Part shown: one piece after another, positions 1 to 9,012 of the stretch
Numbering within the stretch: the first letter of the stretch is position 1
Layout of the letters: every line of letters starts with the position of its first letter
Source: JADJRH01 sp046351455
GTDB lineage: Bacteria; Myxococcota_A; Polyangia; Polyangiales; Polyangiaceae
Reading direction: 5' to 3'
Assembly: GCA_046351455.1 (NCBI GenBank)
Contig: JAXLYM010000004.1
Span: 186,001 to 250,000, forward strand
Length of the DNA: 64,000 nucleotides
Notes under the pieces: generated by a model
Database searches by the model: none
Told to the model about the DNA's origin: nothing
The model's input: only the letters and a program-made list of their open reading frames with translations
Translations under genes and position numbers: made by a program

Positions 1-1477
1 CGAGGAGCCGCGCCGCCGCGTCCTCCTTCGCGATCTCGGCGATCCACGAGGCCGCGGTGTCGAGCGGCATCGTCGACGCGTCGCCGGAGCTCGGCGGGTG
101 CTCGAACAGCTTCTCCCACCCCTGCGCGAACCCGAAGGCCTTGAACGTGAACGGCACGCCCGTGAAGAAGCCGGTGCGCACCGCCGCGTCGCGCGCGACC
201 TCCGCGATCGTCGTCTGCGACTCGGGCAGGCGCATCGCCGGATCCGTGAGCGTGTGCGCGACCGGCGGCAGGCCCGTGAGCAGCGTCGCCGCGACCGAAG
301 AGATCACCGTCGACGGCGCGCGGTGCGCCATGAACACGGTCGCGTTCTGCGCGAGATCCGAGAGCGCCGGCAGCGCGTCCGGGCTCGTCGTCGTCGACCA
401 CGGAGGGAGATCGGCGCGCTCCACGCCGTTCAGCACCACGAGGATCACCGCGCGCGCGGGCGGCGCCGCCGGAGGCACCGCGGCCGAGTCGATGACGCGC
501 GGATCGCCGAAGAGCAGGCGCCCTCCCTTCGGGGCCTTCTCCGCGACGAGCGACACCGTCACCACCTGGCCCGCGAACGGCGCGAGGCTCGCGCGCAGGT
601 CGGCCCACTCCGTTTTGTCGCCGCCGGTCACCTTCGCCTGCGCCACGACGTCCGGCTTCTGCCCGTCGCGCGTGACCACGAGCGAGACCGCCCCCTCGCC
701 GGCGCTGTGCATCCCCACCGAGGTCTGGAACACCGAAGAGGCCGCGGGCCGCAGCGAGCAACGGAGCGCGCCCGGCGCCCGCAGCGCGATCGATCGATGC
801 GGCACGCCCGAGAGCGCCGCGTTCGGCACGATCAGATCCCGCGCCGTCTGCGCGCCGTACGTGGTGGTGCTCTCGTCCGGGATGCCGATGCGGATCCAGT
901 CGATGTCGACGAGCGCCTCGTCGCGCGCGCGGCCGAACTTGAGCGTGACCGTGTGGAGCCCCGCGTCCGCAGGGAGCGTCGTCGTCGCGGTGGACACGAC
1001 CTTCGGCTCCGCGCGCGAGAACGTGAGCTGACCGAGCGGCTGATCGTCGAGGTACACCGACGCCGAGCGCACCGCGCGCCCGATCCCCCGCGCCGACACG
1101 AAGATCCGCGCGGACTCGGGGAGCACGAAGGTGAGCGGCAACGATCGCTGCGTGACGCGCGCCCACGTGGAGCCCTCGGCCTCGACCGTCGTGATCCCCG
1201 CGGGCGGCTGGAGATCCCATCCGACGCGCCCCTGGAGGCCTTTGTCGCCGGCGTCGAGGAGGAGCCCGCGGTGCTCCACGTCGCACATCGCGAGGTTGTT
1301 CGCGATCTCGAGGGGCGGCCTCTGCGGAGGGGCCGGCGCGGAGGAAGCGAGGGGCGCTGGCTGCGTCGTGGTCGTCGTGGTCGCGCCGCCGGGCGCGGGG
1401 TCGCCGCCGCACGAGCTGCACGCCGGCAGGAAGATCCCGCTCGCGAGGAGCGCGGTGCGTGCCGCGCGGCGAACCAT
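1..1477 (-). CDS. Sulfatase-fold (alkaline phosphatase superfamily) lipoprotein, partial
   Basis: The frame is open from an ATG at 1477 to the window edge (over 490 codons), so the C-terminus is missing. The N-terminus is a lipoprotein signal (lipobox near FLPAC, Cys about residue 20) followed by a Gly/Thr/Pro-rich linker with six consecutive Thr. The next ~280 residues look like beta-rich modules. From about residue 350, phrases such as RAVILVVLNGVERADLPPWS, LPALSDLAQNATVF and LLTGLPPVAHTLTD match the N-terminal half of sulfatases and phosphodiesterases that choose extracellular targets. The usual metal-ligand Asp near the start of this domain is not obvious (LVVLNGVERAD), so activity is uncertain. 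An AAAGGA ribosome site lies about 10 nt upstream. The protein is probably lipid-anchored in the cell envelope. Confidence 0.72.
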   Translation of the reverse strand, partial: MVRRAARTALLASGIFLPACSSCGGDPAPGGATTTTTTQPAPLASSAPAPPQRPPLEIANNLAMCDVEHRGLLLDAGDKGLQGRVGWDLQPPAGITTVEAEGSTWARVTQRSLPLTFVLPESARIFVSARGIGRAVRSASVYLDDQPLGQLTFSRAEPKVVSTATTTLPADAGLHTVTLKFGRARDEALVDIDWIRIGIPDESTTTYGAQTARDLIVPNAALSGVPHRSIALRAPGALRCSLRPAASSVFQTSVGMHSAGEGAVSLVVTRDGQKPDVVAQAKVTGGDKTEWADLRASLAPFAGQVVTVSLVAEKAPKGGRLLFGDPRVIDSAAVPPAAPPARAVILVVLNGVERADLPPWSTTTSPDALPALSDLAQNATVFMAHRAPSTVISSVAATLLTGLPPVAHTLTDPAMRLPESQTTIAEVARDAAVRTGFFTGVPFTFKAFGFAQGWEKLFEHPPSSGDASTMPLDTAASWIAEIAKEDAAARLL

Positions 1478-1551
1478 CGGTCCGCGTCCTTTGGCGCCGT
1501 TCCGTTTCACGTAACGCCGCTCTAGTCCATGTGGGCGATCCGCGCGAACGA

Positions 1552-4500
1552 TCAGCGGTTCCAGGGAGGCGCGATGCGGACGCGCGTGCGCTTGCCTTCC
1601 TTCACGAGGGCGTACCGCGTGCGCTCCTCGCCGCGCATCTTCACGCGGATCTCGTAGGGCTTCTCGCGCGGGGCGAGCGTCGCCTTCACGACGGGGCCGG
1701 CGACCGTGGGCTTTCCGTCGATCGAGACCTCGTCGGACGGACCCACCACGACCTCCAGGATGCCCTGGCCGGACGGGACCTTCTCGTCGGAGCGGAGCGG
1801 CGCCTCCTGCGGGAGGATCGGATCCGACGGCGCCTCGCCCGGCACGGTGATCGTCGGCGCTGCGGGCGCTGCGGACGGCGCGGCCGTGGGCGCCGCGGTC
1901 GTCGCTGCGGCCGCGGTGACCGCGGGCGGCGGCGGCTCGGGCGTCGCGTTTCCTGTGGCGCGGCGCTCCTGCGAGATGCGCGCGCCCACCGCGAAGACGA
2001 CGCCGGCGACGGCGCACATGATCCAGAGGCCCATGCGGCTGTTCGGCTTCACCGGCGGCGCTTCCGGCGTCCGAGAGGCGCGCGTGTCGCGGTGCTTCGC
2101 GCGGCGCGGCGGCGGGCTCTCGTCGTCCTCGTCCTCGCCGCGGCCGCGGCGCGAGACGCGATCGTCCTCGTGCGGCTTGCGCGCGGGCCGATCGTCCTCG
2201 TGCGGCCGGCGCGAGGGAGCCTCGGCGCGGCGAGCGGTCGTGTCGTCCCCCGAGACCGAAATCACCGGGGCGCGCGGCGGATCCGGCTCGATCTTCGGCG
2301 CGGCCGGAGGAGGCGTGAGCGATCCTAGCGTGACGAGCGGCCCCTCCATCGCGGGTCGCGACGGGAGCGGCGGCGCCGACAGCTCGATGCTGTCCACGCT
2401 CGGCGACGCGCTCGGAGCCACGATCGGCGGCGCGACGGACGGCGGCAGGCTCGTGGGCACGCCCCGCGCGACGATGTCCTCGGCCGCGGCGCTCGCGAGC
2501 AGCCCCGGCGCCGGCGCGACGGCCTCTTCGGCGATCCCCGCGGGCGCCACGATCACGCCCGAAGGCGACACGTCGTCCGTCGCCGGCTCGCTCGCGGGCG
2601 CGGGCGGCGCGACGCTGGCCGGCTTCGTGCCGAGCAGCAGATCCATCTCCGCGGCCGTCGCGGAGCCGAGCAGATCTTCCCCTTGCGCGCCGAGGATCGC
2701 GGTGACCGCGCCGCGCGCGCACGCGTCGCGCACGACCTCCTCGAAGAGCCGCGCCGAGCCGACGCCGGACGCGAGCACCTTGCGCGGAGCCTCCCCCGCG
2801 CCGAGCCGGCGAACGACCGCGCGCGCGGGCTCCGGCGCGAGCGCCCCGTAGCCGGACTGCCACTCGTCATCGAGGGCCACCTTCGTCACCGCCGCGATCT
2901 GCGAGCCGAGCAGCACCCGCGCCGCGCCGCGAGCCGACGCCACGAGCGGGCGGATCAGCTCGTCGAGCGAACCGCTCAGCGTCGCCGCACGAGCGCCGCC
3001 GTCCCGCGTCGGCGCGATCACGAAGCGCCCCGCGCGCACGCCGAGGAGCCGCGCGAGCGCCCCGGATCCGCTCACCAGCGGCCCTTCCTTCGCGGTGCGC
3101 GTCACGTTCGTGGGCCGCCCGCCGTCGATCACGATCTCGTACAGGTACGCCGCGTCGCGCACCTCCACCACGCACGAAGGCCGGTGCGCGCACACGAGCC
3201 GCAGCAGCGTCCGCATCGTGAGCCCGTCGACGCGCCCGTGCACCTCTCCGCCGGCCGCGATGCGCTCCGCGAGCCGCGCCTTCGGGTAGTACAGCTCGCG
3301 CACGCGCGCCGCGACCGTGGGCCCGCTCGCGTCCTTGCGCAGGTACGCGTCCGCGCGCGATCCGAGCTCCCGCGCGCGCTGCAAGAGATCGTCCTTCCAC
3401 GACAGCAGCACCACCGCCACGTCGGACAAGATCGGATCCGCGCGCAGCACCTCGGTGAGCGAGAGCCCATCCAGGTTCGGCATCAGCACGTCGGTGAGCA
3501 CCATGTCGGGGCTCTGCTCCATCGCCTTGCGGAGGGCCGTCGCGCCGTCGCACGCCTCCGTCACGGTGGCGCCCTCCGCGCGCAGCACGCCCGCGAGGAA
3601 CCACGCGACCGCCGGATCGTCGTCCGCCACGAGCACGCGCGCGCCCGCGAGAGGCTTCGCGCTCGCGAGGTTCGCCCGCACGCCGCCGCGACGCGCCGGA
3701 GGCGCCGCTCCCGGGGCGTCGTTCATCCAAGCGCCGACCGGGATCGCGCGCTCCGCGGCCCCCGGCTTGAAGCGGATGCCGCCGCGCGACTTGATCGTGA
3801 CGAGATCGCGCACGCGCGCCGCCGCCGACCACATCGCGCCGAGGACCTCCTCGCCGCCGCCGAGATCGACGCGCGTCCCGTCCGCCTCCATCAGCGCCCC
3901 GTCCACGACGGCGCGCTCCACTTCCTTGCCGAGACGAGCCGCCAGCTCCGGCAACGACACGAGGCCGAGATCGATCGCCGGCGCCCCGCTGTCCCGATCC
4001 GCCGCGGCCTCCCGGCACACGCGTCGAAGCGCGTCCGGAGACACGGGCTTGTGCACCGCGCGCGCGGCCCCGGCCGAGAGGAACGCCGTCGCCTCCTCCG
4101 CCCGCGACCAGCCGCCGATCGCGACCACCGCGGCGCTCGCGGTGAGCGGATCCTTCCGGATCGCGTCGAGCAGCTCCCGCGCGCCGGGCCGATCCGCGTC
4201 GAGCACGATCACGTCCGGCGCCACCGCGCGCGCGAGATCGATCGCGCCGAGCCCGTCCTCCGAGCGCTCCACGTCGATCGTGGCCGCGCCCTCCGCGGTC
4301 GGAACCACGAGCGCGTCCGCGATCGCCTTCGGCCCCACGACGAGCACCGACAGCGGCCACGGGTTCGCGGGCATCGACGAAGACGCGGCATCGGCAGCGG
4401 ACGCCCCGCGCAGCACCGGCGGATGGAGCGCCCCCACGCCCACCAGCGTGCCGCCCGGCAAGCCCGGTCGCCGCGCAGCGTCGCCGCGCCCCGACACGCC

Positions 4501-4908
4501 GCGCGCCGAGTCGACCGCGGTCTCGTTCGCGGTCCACCCGAGGCCGGCGAGCTTCCCGATCGCCGCTCGAAGCGACGTCGCGTGCGCCTCCGAGAGCGCC
4601 CCTTCCCCCGCCACCTCCGCGAGGATCTCCTCCGTGGACGCGACCTCCGCGGCCAGCCGATCGAAGCGCAGCAGCCGAGCGCCGGCCCCGAGCGCGTGCA
4701 GCCGCCGTCGGAGATCGTCACGCAGCCGCGCGGATGCGGGCTCGTCCTTCAGGGCCACGAGCATGGACAGCAGCTCCGCCACGCGCCGCCCCAGGTTCGC
4801 GAGGAAGTCCGCGCGCGCGCCGGCGGTCCCCGAAGGCGCCCCCGCCGGAGCCTCCCGGTCGATCTCCCGCTCCACGTCCCATGCTGCGCTTCTGGCTTCG
4901 AGACCCAT
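1552..4908 (-). CDS. Multidomain response regulator: HPt, two REC, DUF4388-like, TM helix, PEGA-like tail
   Basis: 1118 aa. Residues 30-100 look like an HPt helix bundle, with H71 in HALGAGARLL. REC1 (about 186-302) keeps the phospho-acceptor D237 and K287 but lacks the N-terminal acidic pair (VLVVGPK), so it is degenerate. REC2 (about 423-540) is complete: D429/D430, D473 in LTDVLMPN, S503, K525. A DUF4388-like output module follows (about 545-750), then a long Pro/Ser/Ala-rich segment, one membrane helix near residues 965-985, and a C-terminal PEGA-like beta domain (SIDGKPTVAGP...). This puts the receiver domains in the cytoplasm and the PEGA-like domain outside the inner membrane. No histidine kinase is adjacent. 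The domain reading is secure for REC2, moderate for the others. Confidence 0.8.
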   Translation of the reverse strand: MGLEARSAAWDVEREIDREAPAGAPSGTAGARADFLANLGRRVAELLSMLVALKDEPASARLRDDLRRRLHALGAGARLLRFDRLAAEVASTEEILAEVAGEGALSEAHATSLRAAIGKLAGLGWTANETAVDSARGVSGRGDAARRPGLPGGTLVGVGALHPPVLRGASAADAASSSMPANPWPLSVLVVGPKAIADALVVPTAEGAATIDVERSEDGLGAIDLARAVAPDVIVLDADRPGARELLDAIRKDPLTASAAVVAIGGWSRAEEATAFLSAGAARAVHKPVSPDALRRVCREAAADRDSGAPAIDLGLVSLPELAARLGKEVERAVVDGALMEADGTRVDLGGGEEVLGAMWSAAARVRDLVTIKSRGGIRFKPGAAERAIPVGAWMNDAPGAAPPARRGGVRANLASAKPLAGARVLVADDDPAVAWFLAGVLRAEGATVTEACDGATALRKAMEQSPDMVLTDVLMPNLDGLSLTEVLRADPILSDVAVVLLSWKDDLLQRARELGSRADAYLRKDASGPTVAARVRELYYPKARLAERIAAGGEVHGRVDGLTMRTLLRLVCAHRPSCVVEVRDAAYLYEIVIDGGRPTNVTRTAKEGPLVSGSGALARLLGVRAGRFVIAPTRDGGARAATLSGSLDELIRPLVASARGAARVLLGSQIAAVTKVALDDEWQSGYGALAPEPARAVVRRLGAGEAPRKVLASGVGSARLFEEVVRDACARGAVTAILGAQGEDLLGSATAAEMDLLLGTKPASVAPPAPASEPATDDVSPSGVIVAPAGIAEEAVAPAPGLLASAAAEDIVARGVPTSLPPSVAPPIVAPSASPSVDSIELSAPPLPSRPAMEGPLVTLGSLTPPPAAPKIEPDPPRAPVISVSGDDTTARRAEAPSRRPHEDDRPARKPHEDDRVSRRGRGEDEDDESPPPRRAKHRDTRASRTPEAPPVKPNSRMGLWIMCAVAGVVFAVGARISQERRATGNATPEPPPPAVTAAAATTAAPTAAPSAAPAAPTITVPGEAPSDPILPQEAPLRSDEKVPSGQGILEVVVGPSDEVSIDGKPTVAGPVVKATLAPREKPYEIRVKMRGEERTRYALVKEGKRTRVRIAPPWNR

Positions 4909-5135
4909 TGCGGGGCACCTAACAGAAGCAAATTGACCGGGCCAAATTGTGGGGTCGGTGCGTTCGGAGGCGCTCCGGATTTCGATCGCGGACCTCGGGA
5001 TTACGCTTGCGGAAGGCGACCGCCGATCGAAACCTCACGCCCGCGGTGGTGACCACGCGGAGCCTGGTCCCGTCGAACAGCGAGCGTCAGCGTCGCTCGT
5101 CGCCTCGAGATCGCTCCGATCGCTGCAGGTGCCGC

Positions 5136-5639
5136 ATGATCCTCCGCGACCTCACGCCCCGAGACGGCCCGCGCATCGACACGCTCCTCTCGAAGGTGCG
5201 CGCGTTCACGTCGGAGGAGCGCGACATCGCGCTGGAGCTGGTCGACCTCACGATCACGCGCCCCGGCTCCGACGATTACCGCTTCCTCCTCGCGAACGAC
5301 GAGGCCGACGAGGCCGGCCCGCTGCTCGGCTACCTCTGCTACGGCCGCACGCCGATGACGCGCTCGACCTACGATCTCTACTGGATCGCGACGACGCCGG
5401 AGCGCACCCGCCGCGGCGTGGCGAGCGAGCTCGTGCGCGCGATGGAGCGCGCGATCGCTCGCGACGGAGGCGGCCTCGTCCGCGTCGAGACCGGCAGCCG
5501 CGAGGCCCACGGCGCGGCGGTCCACTTCTACGACGCGCTCGGCTTCCTCCGTTCGGCGCACCTCGACGACTTCTACGCCCCCGGCGATCACCTGCTCGTC
5601 TTCACGAAGCGCGTCGCGCCCCGAGATCGAAGCGCCTGA
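5136..5639 (+). CDS. GNAT-family N-acetyltransferase
   Basis: 167 aa from ATG 5136; longer in-frame extensions upstream are low-complexity and were not used. The core is a GCN5-type fold: strand LYWIATTPERTRRGVASELV carries the acetyl-CoA pyrophosphate-binding loop (R/Q-x-x-G-x-A pattern, here RTRRGVA). VETGSREAHGAAVHFYDALG is the usual end of the domain, followed by a short DDFYAPGDHLLVF strand. A weak CAGGTG ribosome site precedes the ATG. It stands alone, divergent from the large response regulator and convergent with the PHP-type gene. The substrate cannot be told; small-molecule and protein N-acetylation are both possible. Confidence 0.85.
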   Translation: MILRDLTPRDGPRIDTLLSKVRAFTSEERDIALELVDLTITRPGSDDYRFLLANDEADEAGPLLGYLCYGRTPMTRSTYDLYWIATTPERTRRGVASELVRAMERAIARDGGGLVRVETGSREAHGAAVHFYDALGFLRSAHLDDFYAPGDHLLVFTKRVAPRDRSA

Positions 5640-5660
5640 GCGATCGCGACGCGCCGCCGC

Positions 5661-6821
5661 TCACTTCGCGACGCGGTACGCCTGCGTCCACGCGCGCTTC
5701 CCGTCGCCGTCGGTGATCCGCGCGCGCACGTACCCTTCGCCGCCGCGCAGCGTGTAGCGAGCCTCCCCGTTCGCCGGCGCGTCGCTCGTCGCGAGCACCG
5801 CCGACTCGCGCCCGAGGAATTCCACCTTCGCCTTCGCCGTCACGGTGATCGCGAACGAGTCGTCCTTCACCACGATGCGCGCGAGCTTCGGCCCGGACGA
5901 GGCGTAGAGCCGCCCGCGCCGGATGCCGTCGCAGATCGCGGCCTCGGTCGCCGCCGCGGCGAACACCTCGACCCACGCGCGGAGCGGCTTCGCGGACGGC
6001 TCCTTCGACGGATCCGTGAAATTGTGCGTGTCGTCGACCGCGACGCCCGCGAAGCTCTCCCCTTCGTCGAGCGCGCGCGCCCAGATGGCCTCGTGCGAGG
6101 GCCGCAGCGCGTCGCCCTCCGAGTTCACGTACGGGTGCCCGCTCCAGATCTCGATCAGATCCGCCCCGTGCGCCGCGGGCAAATCGTCCGGCGTGAGCGT
6201 CCAGTCGAAGTTGGGATGGTTCACGAGCGCGATCGCGTCCTGCTCCTTCACGTGAGCGACGGCCCACGCGAGGGCCTCGCGCGTCGTGTCGAAGGTCCCG
6301 CCGCCGATGGTCGCGCGCGTGCAGATCGCGTTCACGTGCACGGGCTTCCCGGCGCCGAGCGTCGTCACCTCCTCGCCCGGGATCATCACGAACCCCGGCC
6401 GCGCGACGTCGTGAAACTCGGCCGGATCCGTGCGCGAGTTGTGATCGGTCAGCACGAGGAACGCGTACCCGTGATCGCGATAGAACGCGTACACCTCGGC
6501 GGGCGGCGCGTCCCCGTCGCTCCGGAGCGAGTGCGTGTGCAGGTTCCCCTTCAAGAACGACGAAGCGTCGAGCGCGTCGAGGAAGCGCCCGCGATGCGCT
6601 TGAATCGGCGCCTGCGCCGACGTGACGCCCGGGGCCGACGCGCTCGAAGCCGCGCTCCCGTCCCCGGATCCGCCCGGCGCGGGCCCGTGCACGGCGCACG
6701 ACAGCGTCGCGACGAGGGCCCCGCAGCCGACCGTCCCCCACGTCCACCCGAGCCTCGAAGAGGCGCCCCTCGGAGCGATCGTGCGCCGAGCCGATCCAGC
6801 CTCTTCGAAGCCTGCGCGCAT
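5661..6821 (-). CDS. PHP-domain metallohydrolase (CehA/McbA-like), exported
   Basis: 386 aa from ATG 6821. An N-terminal hydrophobic stretch with a Cys (VATLSCAVHG) suggests a signal anchor or lipoprotein, followed by a Gly/Ser/Ala linker. The catalytic part starts with GNLHTHSLRSDG, then VLTDHN, ALVNHPNFDW and VAVDDTHNF. These are the ordered His/Asp metal ligands of PHP-fold phosphoesterases in the CehA/McbA group. The last ~90 residues form a beta domain (YTLRGGEGYVRARITDGDGKRAWTQAYRV), also common in this group. The gene lies 35 nt after the small lipoprotein gene and is probably co-transcribed with it. Substrate unknown; phosphodiester or carbamate-type esters are possible. Confidence 0.8.
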   Translation of the reverse strand: MRAGFEEAGSARRTIAPRGASSRLGWTWGTVGCGALVATLSCAVHGPAPGGSGDGSAASSASAPGVTSAQAPIQAHRGRFLDALDASSFLKGNLHTHSLRSDGDAPPAEVYAFYRDHGYAFLVLTDHNSRTDPAEFHDVARPGFVMIPGEEVTTLGAGKPVHVNAICTRATIGGGTFDTTREALAWAVAHVKEQDAIALVNHPNFDWTLTPDDLPAAHGADLIEIWSGHPYVNSEGDALRPSHEAIWARALDEGESFAGVAVDDTHNFTDPSKEPSAKPLRAWVEVFAAAATEAAICDGIRRGRLYASSGPKLARIVVKDDSFAITVTAKAKVEFLGRESAVLATSDAPANGEARYTLRGGEGYVRARITDGDGKRAWTQAYRVAK

Positions 6822-6856
6822 CTCCGAGGACGTCGCCCTCGAAGCTGCGCGCGCGC

Positions 6857-7357
6857 TCACTTCACGGTCACACGAACGCGGACCTCCACCCAGAGCCCGC
6901 CTTCGGGGATCGCGACGTCGGGGTTCCTGGTGCCTTTCCAATCGATGTGCACTGTATGCCCATCCTTGAAAAACTGCCGTAAATCTCCGTCGTAGAGCAT
7001 ATCCAGCAGCACGTCGGTCTCGCCCTTCGGCATCGTGTCTTGTTCGGCGATGGGCACCTTGGCGTCGCCGATGGTGGCGGACACGTCCTTGATGAACGTG
7101 AGATCGGACGCGGGCGAGTCCTGCGGCAGATCGAGCCGCGCCCAGTCGAGCGTCGCGCCGCTCACGCTGTTCGCGTCCTGCGAGATCGTGATCTCGCTCC
7201 ACCCGTTGAAGGTGCCGCTCGCGTGCGGGTTCACGAGGAACGTGGTCGTAGCGTCGTACGATCCGGCGATCGCGCCACAGCTCGTGAGCGGCATCGCGAG
7301 CAGGGCCGTCGTGAAGATCGAGGCGCGGGAGGTGTTGTTGATTAAGCTTCGGAACAT
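6857..7357 (-). CDS. Small lipoprotein of unknown function
   Basis: 166 aa from ATG 7357, which gives a sensible lipoprotein signal (hydrophobic IFTTALLAMPLTSC, lipobox LTSC). A start 26 codons upstream would push the signal inward. A perfect GGAGG abuts the chosen ATG with no spacer, so the start is not certain. The mature part has alternating polar and hydrophobic strands (YDATTTFLVNPHASGTFNGW, LWVEVRVRVTVK) suggesting an all-beta fold. I recognise no family. It precedes the PHP-type hydrolase gene and probably shares its transcript. Confidence 0.65.
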   Translation of the reverse strand: MFRSLINNTSRASIFTTALLAMPLTSCGAIAGSYDATTTFLVNPHASGTFNGWSEITISQDANSVSGATLDWARLDLPQDSPASDLTFIKDVSATIGDAKVPIAEQDTMPKGETDVLLDMLYDGDLRQFFKDGHTVHIDWKGTRNPDVAIPEGGLWVEVRVRVTVK

Positions 7358-7537
7358 CCTCCGAGCGTAGCAGCCGAGGGGCCGCATCCCAGCCTGCGCG
7401 CCGCTCGAAAGCGCCATTTTCCGACCGAGCGTCATCGATCAAATGCGCGCCGCGGATCACGCATCTAAGGCGCCCCCGAACGTCCCCCGGCAGCAGTTAC
7501 CCACCTCCGCAAGCCCCGCACTTTTGTCGGATTTACA

Positions 7538-7554
7538 AGGGGGCTCCGCCCCCT
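7538..7554. repeat. Short perfect hairpin, triloop TCC
   Basis: AGGGGGC, loop TCC, GCCCCCT. Seven perfect G/C-rich pairs with a three-base loop and no U-tract. The GGCGCGC-TCC-GCGCGCC core near 31718 has the same triloop design. Confidence 0.55.
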
Positions 7555-7802
7555 CGTATCACTCCCCCGCTGATGCGCCCCACCTTTCGCGAACGCAGCG
7601 AGCGCCTTGGAAGAAGCGCGGGCCACGATCTGAGCGCTCGGCGGCATCTGCACGGGGCGCGCGTTCGCGGCCGAGCCGCACGAGGTGAGGCGCGACGAGC
7701 AGCTGGGCGCCGCTTCACGATTCGAACAACGCACCGAGCGTCGCGCGCGTCGCAGCGTGGACGGCGCCACTGGCGGAGCGATGTCCCCGATGACAGGACG
7801 CT

Positions 7803-7860
7803 CCCCTCCCTGCGCCTGAGAATCAGGCGCTTTGGGAGGGGCGGACTTCGCGAAGCGAAG
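7803..7860. repeat. Compound hairpins downstream of cysA
   Basis: Outer arms CCCCTCCC (7803-7810) and GGGAGGGG (7834-7841) enclose GCGCCTGA-GAA-TCAGGCGC (7812-7830), giving 16 perfect pairs with one small asymmetric bulge. A second perfect hairpin CTTCGC-GAA-GCGAAG follows at 7846-7860. Both loops are GAA. On the minus strand this lies 80-140 nt past the cysA stop. There is no U-tract, so it may be a weak or factor-assisted terminator, an mRNA 3'-end stabiliser or a dispersed intergenic repeat. Confidence 0.55.
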
Positions 7861-7941
7861 GCCGGGGGTGGGCACCCGAGCTCCCGTTTCATGCTTCTTG
7901 GAAGCGCTCTCGAGCGACGTCCCGTGAAGCGGAACGCCGCC

Positions 7942-9012
7942 TTAGATCGCGTAGTCCTGCACGAAGACCTTCGCGTCGCGCAGGTTCACGTGGACGGTGT
8001 CGCCTTCGACGACGCCGAGCTCGGCGGCGCGCTCGCGCGTGAGCTCCACGGTGAGCGGCTGCCCGTCGGCGAGCAGGAGCTGCAGCTTCACCATGTACCC
8101 CACGCGGCTCATCCGCTCGATGCGACCCGTCGCGACGTTCGAGCTCGGGCCCGCCGGATGATCGTCCACGCGCCCCGACAGCTCGACGTCGTGCGGCCGC
8201 ACGATCGCGGTGACGGGCCGACCCTCGTGATCGCCCGGCGGCGCCTCCACCTTCAGCGCGCCCATCGAAGCTTTCCCGCCGCGCACCTCGCCGCGCAGCA
8301 CGTTCGTCGCGCCCACGAACCCCGCCACGAATTCGGTCGCGGGGTGATCGTAGATCTCCGCGGGCGTCCCGATCTGCTCCACGCGCCCCTGGCGAAGCAC
8401 CACCACGCGATCCGCGAGATCCATCGCCTCTTCTTGATCGTGCGTCACGAAGATCACCGTCATCGATCGATCCCGCGACAGCTTGCGGAGCTGCTCCCGC
8501 AAGCTCAGCCGCACCTTCGCGTCGAGCGCTCCGAACGGCTCGTCGAGCAGCAGGAGCTTCGGCCGCGGAGCGAGGGCCCGCGCGAGCGCGACGCGCTGCC
8601 GCTGCCCGCCCGAGAGCTCCGACGGATACCGCCCGCCGAGCCCCGGCAGCTCCACGAGATCGAGCAGCTCGCGCACGGCCTGATCGATCTCCGCGCGCGG
8701 CGTCCTCTTCACCTCCAGCCCGAACGCGACGTTCTGCGCGACGGTCATGTGCTTGAAGAGCGCGTACCCCTGAAACACGAACCCGATGCGCCTCTCCTGC
8801 ACCGGCAGGAACGTCGCGCGCTCCCCTTCGAGCACCACCTCGCCCGCGTCCGGCTCCTCGAGCCCCGCGATGATGCGGAGGATCGTGCTCTTCCCGCCGC
8901 CGCTCGGCCCGAGCAGCGCGACGATCTCCCCGGTCTGCGCGGTGAACGACACGTCCGACACGATCGCTTGAGCGCCGATCTGCTTCGAGACGCCCTCCAC
9001 CACGATGCTCAC
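7942..9012 (-). CDS. cysA: Sulfate/thiosulfate ABC transporter ATP-binding protein
   Basis: 356 aa from GTG 9012; the GTG overlaps the cysW stop as GTGA, indicating translational coupling. It has all ABC ATPase elements in order: Walker A GPSGGGKST, Q-loop VFQGYALF, signature LSGGQRQRVALARAL, Walker B LLLLDEPFGALD and switch His VTHD. A C-terminal TOBE-type regulatory domain covers roughly residues 240-356 (VRPHDVELSG...). Together with the two adjacent CysT/CysW-type permeases this fits the sulfate importer class; the very similar molybdate or other oxyanion importers cannot be fully excluded without the binding protein. It sits on the cytoplasmic face of the inner membrane. Confidence 0.88.
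   Translation of the reverse strand: MSIVVEGVSKQIGAQAIVSDVSFTAQTGEIVALLGPSGGGKSTILRIIAGLEEPDAGEVVLEGERATFLPVQERRIGFVFQGYALFKHMTVAQNVAFGLEVKRTPRAEIDQAVRELLDLVELPGLGGRYPSELSGGQRQRVALARALAPRPKLLLLDEPFGALDAKVRLSLREQLRKLSRDRSMTVIFVTHDQEEAMDLADRVVVLRQGRVEQIGTPAEIYDHPATEFVAGFVGATNVLRGEVRGGKASMGALKVEAPPGDHEGRPVTAIVRPHDVELSGRVDDHPAGPSSNVATGRIERMSRVGYMVKLQLLLADGQPLTVELTRERAAELGVVEGDTVHVNLRDAKVFVQDYAI

Larger units (their letters stand above)
7358..7941. other. 584-nt intergenic region without a convincing gene
   Basis: Short open frames here on both strands are Arg/Ser/Pro-rich and read like GC-driven noise. The region instead holds several perfect inverted repeats, listed separately. It lies between the 5' end of the lipoprotein gene and the 3' end of cysA, so it should carry the cysA terminator and the lipoprotein-operon promoter; I could not place a convincing promoter. 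Confidence 0.6.

Noticed and set aside
2683..5052. 789-codon plus-strand frame opposite the multidomain regulator
   Set aside because: Arg/His/Glu-rich composition typical of antisense frames in GC-rich genomes; no ribosome site or domain.
7465..7892. Two minus-strand frames of about 120-136 codons between the lipoprotein and cysA
   Set aside because: Low-complexity, overlap inverted repeats, no ribosome site; likely noise.
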